The notes under the pieces are model-generated. The model saw nothing but the letters and a program-made list of their open reading frames with translations, was not told the origin of the DNA and did not search any database. Below, piece after piece: positions 12,496 to 24,400 of a stretch of 64,000 nt of DNA. Location: positions 28,499,206 through 28,563,205 of the forward strand of contig NC_045139.1 in NCBI RefSeq assembly GCF_008831285.2, given 5' to 3'. This DNA is from Nymphaea colorata. Lineage: Eukaryota > Streptophyta > Magnoliopsida > Nymphaeales > Nymphaeaceae. Numbering within the stretch: the first letter of the stretch is position 1; each line of letters opens with the position of its first letter. The translations under genes and the position numbers were made by a program.

Positions 12496-15400
12496 CCTAA
12501 TTAGTGAGAATGTGGAACCCTTGTATGAGGCCATTGAAGGGCTCAAATCACCATTTTCTTCTAAAAGAGAAGAGAAGAAGGTGGTAACCACCTGATTTTG
12601 AAAAGGTGGAAATCTGAACCCTTGGATTAAGTTGTCAAAGGGCTTTCTATGGAAAGACGGAGATACGGTGACTACAATTTTGGTACTCACTTAATCTTAT
12701 GCTCTTTATTCTGGGACATATATGATAACTGGGTCCGATAATAAACATATCTAATCAATAGAACTTATCAGTCAAGACATGACCAGCCAAACCACATAAT
12801 GATTTGCACAGTAGTTGTTAACATTAATGGTGTATTGTTATGTGTGGGAATAATTTTCTTCTGCTTGAGTAGCTGGAGCATTCACGGGAGCCTTAACTGG
12901 TGCATTGGCTGGCCGAGCATCTGATAGCGGAATTCTACGTGGGGCTGGACTAGGGGCAGTTGCTGGAGCTGTTCTTTCCATTGAAGTTTTGGAGGCTTCA
13001 CGTGCTTACTGGTATTCAGAGCAATCTGGCTCCCGAAATTCATCATCAATGGTTAGCAAATTGGATCATGCCTTGTCTTTTATTTATTGTGGATTTTGGT
13101 ACTTGAAATGTTGTTTACTAGATGCTCTGATTCTTTTTTATCCTCCTGTTACATGGAAGGCTTGTGCTCGAGTACTAGGTGTTGTGTTCTCAACCTAAGC
13201 AACTAGTCGGCCTAGTCTGTGACCAGCTGATTAGGCCACACACGTGTCTGTAGGGCCATGATGCATAGATGAGTCAGCCAACTAGGTCTGACTAGTCTCT
13301 ATGAGTCAGAGAATGGCTATTAGGTTGCTAGGTCATACATAGATTTGTTGGTTTCCTTTGTGTCTATCTGATAAATTTCCTTTCTTGCTAGGTATCTTTG
13401 TGTATATTCTCTGTGTGTATTCATCATCTCTATGCTTGCATGTGTCAAGTCCTCCATAGAAGTTATGAGAAATGTAATGAAGAAACTGCTACTAGGCATA
13501 TAAGTTTGTAATATTTGTTAAATTTACGGACTTTTATATGGTACACTTCTCAAATTGGTAGTTCTGTGCTTGTACTAGATTAGCCCTTCAAAAAGAGAAG
13601 CTAGTGAGTCCAATATAAGTTTTGGATCTCTTTTTTTCCTGCATGTAATTTCCTTTGATTTTGAGATTATATGCATCTATCTTGCCTCCACTATTGACAT
13701 GCATATGTTCTGGTAACTTCTGTGTTCACTAGTAAACTACTGTGTACATGCCTATGAAACATGGGTATGGCTAAAAAGGCCAAGTACCTGTGTTGACATG
13801 GATGCAGGTACGTGTGTGGGCTTGGTGCATCATGCCTGAAACAACACCTGTACCGACACCCGTATTCATGTGACATAGGTACATGCATATGTGAGCTCGT
13901 TTCTGTCCCTGTTCATTTGCATGGTATCAATCAAGTTCGTTATGCACCATTTGGTGTTAAACAGTTTGAATATGAAGTTTTCTTGATAAATGATGAAAGG
14001 ACACGAGAATACTACTACGAGCATCCCTGTGTGTTTGCATGTGCAGGCAGTATCAAGTTCTTATGCATCATTTGGTGTTAAACAGTTTGAGCATTATGTT
14101 TTCTCAATAAATATTCAAAGGGCATGAGGATACTGCAGTGGGTTTTAAGCTTATGTAAGAAATTGCATTTACACGTAAATGACCATTGAACCTTGAATAT
14201 CTAAAAGAAGGGGAGCTTGTATATTCGCTTGCATATGGAATGCAAATTCAATGATGCACCTAGAATCAACAGCAGGATAGGTGGTCCTATTATCCAGAAA
14301 AGGGAGCATATGCTTGGGCTTGGGTGTGAAGGCTAGCCAAGTAATTACAATAGTGCTTTGGGTGGTTTTCTACCAGGTTGTACTTTAACCGCTGCGGTGA
14401 AGGTGCACAAAAGCCTATGTTGCTAAGGGCTCACGTGGGCTTGTGCCTATGCTCACATAGGCCTTGGACATTCTTCTTCTGTTTTTTTCCAGTTTGTTTT
14501 TCACCCTTTTTGTTGTTCCATTTAATTTTGCATTAGCAGTATGTAGATGTGCATGTGCACTTATAATTACAGTTATGGTTCATGTACTATTGTGCTATGG
14601 ATATTTTGGTTTCCAACTCTGTTTTGCATGATATGTATATTATCTTCTTAATATGTTCTCTTGTTAGTCATTAATCATTATGTGTCAGTTTTTTGTCAAG
14701 CAATGCTAACATGAACATTGATTATATTCAGGATTTATTTGACCTCTTTTTTTTTTCCTTTTAATTAGATTATTAATTTTATGTTTTGTTATAGGATCTT
14801 AGTTTAGGGATTAAAATAAGAGATAGCAATTGGCATTTAGGAAATGATAAGATTTTGTCTGTTTTATAACATTGAAAAGCATTGTTACTTACATGTATAT
14901 CTTATATCCTAATTTTTTTTTTGTATTAGTTAGCTGTAATCTTCATTTTTAACTTCATTGAATTTGATCTTTTAAACTTTTTTCAGGTTTATTATCATGT
15001 AATGAAATGTTTAATGTGTTTGTGTTATCTTGAACTATGATTATTTTATTGTTGTAAATTGATAGTTATAGGTTACATGCCTAGCCTTGCCTAGTGCCTA
15101 GGCTCTAGGCTCATCTAACCACCATGCATAGGAGGAGCTGGATGCTGGATGTTGCCGGAAGGCTACAAATTAAAGATCAGTAGCTGAAAGTACCATAAAC
15201 TATTGCTAATGCTCTTGTGGCAACTTTTTTGGCAACCGTGTTTAAGTGTTTAAATGTTTGGTCATCTGTCAACTTCCCTATGTATCTTGGTGTTAGCCTT
15301 GAACTAGCAGAGGGCAATTACTCACGCACACTGCTCTTGGGAAAGCCCAGCCTTCACACCTTAAAATTGGTAATTATCTTGGTAATTAGGGTTAACTCCC

Positions 15401-18400
15401 TTAATGACCTTATATACTTTGATCCTATAACATGGGGTGGGTTATTGGGACCTACCATCCACCCGACCCAGTTCCTAAACTGACTCCATGCAGGGCAGAT
15501 CCTACCTCTGCTGACCCGACTCTATGGACCCAATAACAGGCTTTCCCGACCCACTAACTTCACGCCTAACAACACTCCCCCCTTACAATTACACATTGTC
15601 CTCAAGGTGTGAACTCAGGGAATCGAATTTGTATCTCCTCTGCGGGCTCCCAAGTGGCTGGTAGATCCTCATAAGTATTCCATTCAATGAGCCATTCGGT
15701 ATGAAGATGTTTTCCCTGGCTCACCTTACGCGTGCCCAGCCTTTGGTAAGGATACAACCCTGCTGGCTCAGATGATATGGGGGCTTCATTTCTTTCGTCT
15801 ATTATGGGAGGACTGAAGCAAGCTTTAGCTTGGAAACGTGGAACACAGGGTGAATCAAACTCCCTTCTGGTAAGTTTAATTCATAAGCCACTATCCCTAT
15901 TCTCCTTTTGATTTGATAGGGGCCAACGAACCTTGGTGCTAGTTTAGCAGTCCCCTTTTTAAGTGGTGGACCCAGTCCATGGGGAGGGCGTCGAAGGAAG
16001 ACCCAATCCCCTATTTGCAGTTGTAAATCCCTGTGCTTCCTATTGTATTGGATCACCATCCTATTTCTAGCTGTTGTCAAATGATGTTTTAAATCCTTGA
16101 GGACTGGGACCCTGCATTTGAGCTGCACGTCCACTTGTTCTTTCCTTGCTGTACCTAGCTGATACCTCCTTAGGTCAGGTGGGAGGGTCCCATACACGGT
16201 CATCCCCTTCATGCCCGACCAATAAAAAGAGTCCTCACCTGTCTGTACGTCCTCTCCATGCCCTCATGTCCACCTGCTGGAGAGTTATGGAAGTGCTCTA
16301 GTAATGTTGGAATCAAGTCGGATTGAGGGGGTATAAATACCCTGCCCGGGTAATACAAATATGGCTCATGCCATGAATAACCATACCTCCTCGTTGTGTT
16401 GCTGTCAAGCTGCTCCTTAATAGTCTGAACTGAGGCTGGGCTCTTATGCAACTGTCGAATTTTTTCCCACCTGCACCTGGACAAGGTCATTAAGGATTTA
16501 GTTAGATGATTCCCTGCTCGAGACAGCTCGTCGGCCACCTGGTTTTCCTTCCCTTTCGTAAACTATGTTTCAAAATCAAAGGCCATGAGTTTCATAATAC
16601 AATGCTGTAAGGACGGGGATAAAGACTGCTGCTGCGGGGAGTATTTGAGACTGTTTTTGATCAGTCATCACCCTAAGCCGTTGGCCCATCAGATATTGCT
16701 TCCATTTCACTACCGCCAGCACAATAGCTATTAGTTCCCGTTTGTAGGCCGACTTGGTCTTAAATGTCGGCAAGGAGACCCTTTTGACTGAGGATTGCGC
16801 CTACGCCATGGTCGGAATCGTCAACCTCTACTAATAAAAGAGTTTGGAAATGGGGCATCCTTAGAACTGGGGCCGATGTAATAGCTTGTTTCAGTTTCTT
16901 AAAATCCTCCTCCTATGATGCGCCCCACCTGAATCTGTCTTTCTTTGTCAGCTCCACCGATGGTGCCGCAATCAGCTGTAACCTTGCACGAACTTGCAGT
17001 AATACCCTGCCAGTCCCAAGAAGGAACGTAACTCCTTGATCGTCTGTGGAGGTCGCCATCCTCTCACCGCCTCTACTTTGTCAGCCTCCATTTTGACCAC
17101 GCCTTGGCTGATCACGTGCCCTAGATACGAGAGTTGTTCTGTTCCGAAGACGCATTTAGATAACTTCGCATGCAGTTGGTTCTGCTGCAGGGTGGACAGC
17201 ACCAGCCTCAAGTGCTGTAGGTGCTCTTCTTCGCTTGCACTATAGACAAGTATATCATAAAAAAAAACTAAAAAAAAAACTAAAACAAACCAACGAAGAA
17301 ATGGTTGAAATACATCGTTCATTAATGATTGTTCATTAATGATTGGAAGGTGACTGGTGCATTTGTCAGGCCAAACGGCATGACTTTGAACTCATATAGC
17401 CCTTAGTGGTTCAGAATGTTGTTTTGGACACGTCAGTAGTCGTTACTCGGATTTGATGGTATCCTGCCCTCAAATCTAATTTCCAAAAGTAATCGCACCA
17501 TGCAATTTGTCTAGCAGGTCCTCAATGATAGAGATGGGATAGCGACTTTTAATCGTTAATGCATTGAGAGAGTGGTAATCCACGCCAAACCTCCAGCTCC
17601 CATCATTCTTCTTGACCAGCAGCGCAGGTAAGGCAAAAGGGCTATGGCTGGGTTGGATGATGCCCTCAGCCAGCATCTGTGGCGCCATCCTCTCAAGGCC
17701 TCTCTCTGGAAATGGCTGTGTCAATAAGGATGCAGTTTCACGGGCGTCGCCCCTAGCTGCAACTCGAGTATGATCAAATGCCCTTGTCGACGGTAGACCA
17801 TGTGGTGCTTCAAAAACCTTGCTGAACTCTCCAACAATGCCGCCATCTTCCTTTGTTCAATTGCTCCTTGTGCATGCTGGCCTCCCCTTGCTTGTGCTGG
17901 GGCTTGTTCTCCAGACAGCAACAGCATGACAGACGCCATTTCCCCTTTTTTTAGTTTGGCAGCAGACTGCTCTGCCGTTGGTTTCTTCGCTGCTGCCGTA
18001 ACAGTCAGCCTATCTCCTCCTGTCCGACAGAAGTGCATCTGCATCCCTACGAAGTCCTATACCACCTCTCCCAGATTGTGCTGCCAATGGATTCCCAACA
18101 CTAGGTCTACGCCTGCCATAGCTAGCGTGAACAGCTCCACCAAAAATTTGTGGCCTTGAATGTCCAATGTCTCTTGGGAGCATCTGTCTTTACATCTCAG
18201 TGTGCTTCCATTGCTGACTACATGTTGAAAGTCGGTTGTTGTTCCACCATGCAGCCCAAGGTTTTTGCTGATTTCTCCGATATGAAATTATGGGTAGAGC
18301 CTGTATCAACCATGATACTTACCCTGCGTCTTCTTAGGAGCCCTTCCACGCGCATTAGTTGAGGCACCTCATCCCCCACCAAGGTGTGGAGTGAGATTTC

Positions 18401-21400
18401 AGGTTGTAAGTCGCTTGATGTTTCTCCTATCGTCTGTTCTTCCAACGCAGCAACCTCATCTTCCACTGGCAGCTGTTCCTCTTCGTTGACCAAGTACATA
18501 TGTAATTTCCTATAGGTATGATGTAGCAAGGTTTGGTCGCTATTGAAACACATTCCCCTGCCTCATTTATCTTTGATTTGTTCTGGCGTCAGTCTTTTGA
18601 TTACTTGTTTCGATGTTGGACTAGGTTTCATGTTAAACGTTGGTGGAGATGGAGGCTCTGGCCGCAATCCTGGTGGCTTCATATTCCTGTCCGTTGTGTT
18701 CCCAATTGTGTTGAAGGCACAGAACCTACGATGTTTTTCTTTCACCATTCGCGCGACCTCAAAACAAACTGGGAGAGAGCGAGGCTTGGCTGCGTGCACC
18801 TCGATCCTAATTTCATCTTTCAATCCCCCTATGAAGGCTCCCACTAATAACGCTTTGATCGACCAACCCCTGACCATGTTGCTGAGTTCCTCGAAGTGCT
18901 CCTGATAATCCAAAATTGATCCTCGCTGTCTAATCTTTGACAACTCAACGTTATAGTCGAGGAATGCTGACGGTCCGAAGCGTGACTTCGTGGCATCGAT
19001 CAATTCCGTCCATCCCAGCTTACCCTGCTGCGACAAGAGCCATAGGAACCAGCATATAGCTGGTCCGTCAAAGTGGATGGCTGCATGCCCAACTCTTTGG
19101 TCACCGGAAAGCTCGTGGACTCAAAAAACTGTTCAGCCTTGAAGATCCAACTCAAGGGATCATCTCCTAGAAAAAGCGGAAAACCCAGACGGGCCTGCTT
19201 CCAGGATGCCTGTTCCTGCCAGAGACATCGGGTTCTGTTGGTCCCCCTGATGATGGTGGAGGAGGAGGAGGAGGAGAAGGAGGAAAAGAAAGAGGGGGTT
19301 GGAACTCACCGCTGGCGGTTTCAGTTCTCTTGGTGATCGGTGATCCTGTGCCTTTATCCTGCAACAGCATGTCCCTCGACCATGTAAATCAGGCCCAAAC
19401 TTGTCAAGACAAATGCTTCAAGAGAAACACTCTTGAAGCTTCCAATAACTTCAATAAATAGCACACACAAAGAACCTCAAACTTGAGGAGAAGAAGAATG
19501 TATTAATCTTGACAAAAGTATACAAAAAGAGGCTAAAAAGCCATATAATAATAAGGGTCCCAAGTGCCCTATTTATACAAGAAATAAAGAAGAAAGGAGG
19601 GAGAGGAAATGGCTGTTGGAGCTCCCAACGGCTAGAAATCTAGCCGTTGGCAACTCCCAACAGCTATTTCCTTTGTAAAATAAAAAAAGGAAAAAAATTC
19701 AGAAAAATGCACAAAAAATAAAGAAAAATAAATACAAGAAGTCCTATGTATACACACATATATTTATATATACAAATCATACATCAAACTGCTAGGAGTT
19801 TAAGATATATGATAGTAGATATCAAAACATGTATGTATACTTACATTATAAATTCTAACACCCCCCCTCAAACTTACTGTGTAGTCACCGAAAGTTTGCC
19901 AAGAAGAAACTGAAATCTTGCCGAAGCAAGTGGTTTGGTGAAGAAATCTCCAAGTTGATATTCAGAAGGGACAAAAGATAGATCAATTGTTCTGCTAAGA
20001 TATTCCTCTCTCACATAGTGGCAATCCATTTCAATATGTTTTGTCCTTTCATGAAAAGTATGATTGCTAGCAATGTAGATGACACTTTTATTGTCGCAGC
20101 AGAGCTTGGTGGCTTCATTGAGGTCAATTCCAATGTCCTTCAATAAGCTTTTCAACCATACAATCTCCATCGTGGTGGTAGCCATGGCACGATACTCAGC
20201 TTCGGTTGAAGATGGAGAGACTTTATGTTGTTTTTTGCATCTCCAAGAAATGAGAGAGTCACCTATAAAAACACAAAAACCAATGGTGGAATGCCTATTA
20301 TTAGGATCTCCACCCTAATCAGCGTCAGTATAGGCAATCATATTCAAGTTTGATGATGAGGATAGAAAAAGTCCCTTAGTGATAGTGTGTTTGACATATC
20401 GAACAATCCTCAATGCAGCCCCCATGTGTACAGAAGTGGGTCTTTGTTGAAACTGACTTATGACATGTACAACATGTGATATGTCAGGCCTTGTGATGGA
20501 TAAATATGTGAGAGCGCCCACCAATTGATGAAAGGGGGTGGGATTTTCTAATATTTCTCCATCATCAATCTTCATCTTTACTCCTAAAGCTTCAGGAGTG
20601 TCCACTATCTTGTCATCAGTAATTCCTGATCTGCTTATAATGTTATTGGCAAACTTCATTTGTGAGAGGAAGTATCCTCTCCTACTATAAGCAACTTCAA
20701 TACCAAGAAACTATGTTAGTTTACCCAAATCAGTCATTTCAAATTCATTTTAAGGAAAGCCTTTACCTGCATAATTCCGTTGGCATTGTTACCTGTAATA
20801 ATCATATCATCTACATATAAAAACAACACAATTGTACCTATAGCAGTATTTTTAACAAACATAGCAGTGTCAGAAAAACATGATTTAAAACCTTGTTTAA
20901 ACATAACATTGCTAAACAAATCAAACCAAGCTTTTGGAGCTTGTTTCAAACCATACAGTGCCTTTCTAAGATAAAGAACTTTGCCTTTAGGTAAATCAAG
21001 TCCAGGGGGTGAGTCCATGTAAACCTCCTCATTTAAGTAACCATTCAAAAAAGCATTTTTGACATCCAATTGATATATGGTCCATTGCTTGATGGCGGCA
21101 ACGGCCATTAGGGTTATGACAGATGTCATTCTAGCAACAGGAGCAAAGGTTTCCTTGTAGTCTATGTCATATTCTTGAGCATATCCTTTAGCAACAAGTC
21201 TAGCTTTATACCTTTCAAGTGACCCATCACTTCTAGTCTTGACTTTATATACCCACTTACACCCTATTGTCTTTTTTCCGATGGGAAGAGAAACAATGTC
21301 CCAAGTTTTATTGTCTTCAAGGGCTTTAAGTTCATTGTTCATGGCTTCAGTCCAATGTGGGTTAGTTTTGACTTTGAGATAGGATGAAGGTTCATCAAAG

Positions 21401-24400
21401 GAGTGAATAGCTAATAAGCATGCCCTATGTTTTGGGGAAAAAGACTCATAGGAGGCAAATTTTTGAGGTGGATGAATATCTCTTTGAGACTCCTAAGAGT
21501 AAGTTGAGGATCTTGGGTGTTTTGTTGAGACCTTCTCCTATAGACTATAACTTCTCTTGGTGGCCTAGCAAAAGAAGTGCTATCAACCTCATTTAAAGCA
21601 TTATCATATGAAGAATGCAAAACATCATCATCATCATTATCTTCATCATCATTTATCCATAAGAAAGAATAATCATCTTCATGCTTGGATTTATTTTCAT
21701 TAAAGTCATTTTCTTCTTCTAAAAATATCACATTTCTTGAAACATACACCTTATCTTTTTCAATATCATAGCATCTATATCCTTTTTGAGTTTCGGAATA
21801 GCCAATAAAGACACATTGAATAGCCTTAGATGAAAGTTTGTCATTTTTGCCATTTAGAATGTAACATTTGCAACCAAAGACTTTAAATCTTTTATAAGTT
21901 GGCTCCAAATTAAAAACTTTTTGAAAGGGGGAAATGTTTTCTAAAACTTTAGAGGGCATTCTATTAATCAAATAGATTGATGTTAGAATTGCTTCAACCC
22001 AAAAATTTTTTGGAACATTTTTTGATATGAGAAGAGCTCTTGTTGTTTCAAGAATATGTCTATGTTTTCTTTCGGCGACTCTATTTTGTTGGGGGTTTTG
22101 GGACAAGATTTTTGGTGTATAATTCCCTTTTCCTTTAGGAATTCTTCAAATTCATTGAAAATGAATTCTCCCCCGGAATCACTTCTAAAAGTTTTAAGGT
22201 TTGCAACAAATTGTGTTTTGATCATGTCGTAAAAGTTTTTGAAATTCATAAATACGTCTGATTTGCGTTTAAGAAAGTAAACCCAAGCATATCGAGAGTA
22301 ATCATCCACAAAAATGACATAATAAAGCAAACCACTTTTAGACATAATAGGAGCGGGTCCCCATACATCCGAATGCACTAATTTAAAGGGTGCTTTTGCA
22401 ACAACATTTCTATTTCTAAAAAGTAAAGCCTTAATTTTGGCTTTAATACAATCATCACAAGAGATCATTTCTTTACATTTATCTTCCAAAAAAGGGATAC
22501 AAGACATTTTTTCTACACTTGAATGCCCAAGTCTTTGATGCCAAATTTGAATGTCACTTTTCTTGACTACATTGCAAGTAGGGTTGGAAAGATCCAAATA
22601 ATCCACATAGTAGAGATCATTTTTCCTAGAACCTTCCCCAAACGTCCTCTTGGAAAGATGGTCCTGTATCAAAAATTTATTTTGTGAGAAGATAATATCA
22701 CATCCATGATTGGTTATTTGAGAAACCGACAAGAGATTTAAGTTAAGTTTGGGAATAAATTTAACTTTTGGTATTTTGAAAAATTTTGAATTAAAATTTT
22801 GATCAATATTCCCAACATATTTGATTTCAAAAGGAGTTCCATCGGCGGTTTTAACAAAAGGGCATGATTCTTCCTTAGTGCATTCGGTAAGTAGTGAACT
22901 ACAAGGGGTCATATGAAATGAAGCTCCGGAATCAAGTATCCAAGAGTACTTACTTGATGATGTAGATGCCACCGTTGCTCCAGAAGTTGGAGAAGCCCCT
23001 CCTCCTTTGAAAAGTGGTTGAAGAGCATCAATAAGCTTTGGTTGGAGAGCACTTACAAGCTTGTCTATGTCAAATCGATTGCTTTCTTCGTACATTGTCC
23101 CAGCCATACTTGTCTTTCTATCAAATTTCCTCAATTTAAGACATCTAGGTTTAGTATGTCCTTCTTCTTGACAATGAAAACATATAATCTTCTTGTTGCC
23201 TTTACCCTCATAATTTCGATTAAAGTGAGGAGGCCAATAAGTTCTCATATGAGCGCCGGGTCTTGAGGTAGCAAGAACACTTTCACTCTTTTCTTTAGAA
23301 AAATTGAGTCGATTTTTTTCCATTTGAAGCTCCGCTATAGTTTCATTCATAGATGACACTTTATGTCTATGGAGCAAGGAAGTTTTGACTCCATCATATT
23401 CCGGTCTAAGACCAAGAATGAATTTATAAAATTTTTCTCTTTGGATTTGTTTTTCCCTTACTCTAATGTCTCTTGGATCATATCATTCGGGTTCAAATAA
23501 GGCAAGTTCATCCCATAATTGTTCCATTTCTCCAACATACTCTTTAAGAGACTTATCTCCTTGTTGGAGACTTGCAATCTTCATTTGAAGATTACACATG
23601 TAAGCTACATCTTTCATAGTGTGGGTTTTCTTGAGGAGCTTCATGAGCAAAATTATGCTTTGCTATTTGGCCCATAGTAGGAGTATCGACACAAGCAATA
23701 ATCCATGTGATAATCTTGTGATGTCCTATCTTCTACTCTTCTCATTTTCTTTCATATTCATTTATGACCTTATCTTTTTCTACTTCATCTAGTTCTTGGG
23801 CTTTTCCATCTATGGTTTTGGTTAGGACTAATTGTGGTTCACTTTTAGAACCATCAACAAGTCCCCATAAACCTTTACTTCTAATGAAATGTTCCATAGT
23901 TTTTGCCCAAGAAACATAATTTGATGAAGTAAGTTTAGGGAGAGGAGTAGAAGTTCTATCATCCATAATGTGTACGTTGTAAGATGAAGTTGATGTAGCC
24001 ACAAGAGTAGTGTCAAAACAGCTCTCAACGTTGGTGAAAAATCCACGAAATCAGCCACCACAAAACAGCAAGAGGGTAGCTCCAAAAATATGAAGAGCTT
24101 GCTGCCACGAGGGAAGATATTACTAGGAAAACAGTCACAACTTTGGCAGCCACGGAAGCTTGATAAGATGTGCTCAATCCCGTCACGTAGATCACTTTAA
24201 ATCTTCAGGAAGTAATTTCCAAGAGCCAACAAAAGGAGAAAAAACAGCACCTCCTTGAGTCAAATCGCAGTTAGCAATATATCGAACACTTGGAGTGCTT
24301 CACAGCTCCAAAGAAAGAACACGTGTTGAAAACTTCAAACCTTGAAGGACAGCAAGACGAAGAGCTAAAACGTGGCTCTGATACCATATAAATCAGGCCC

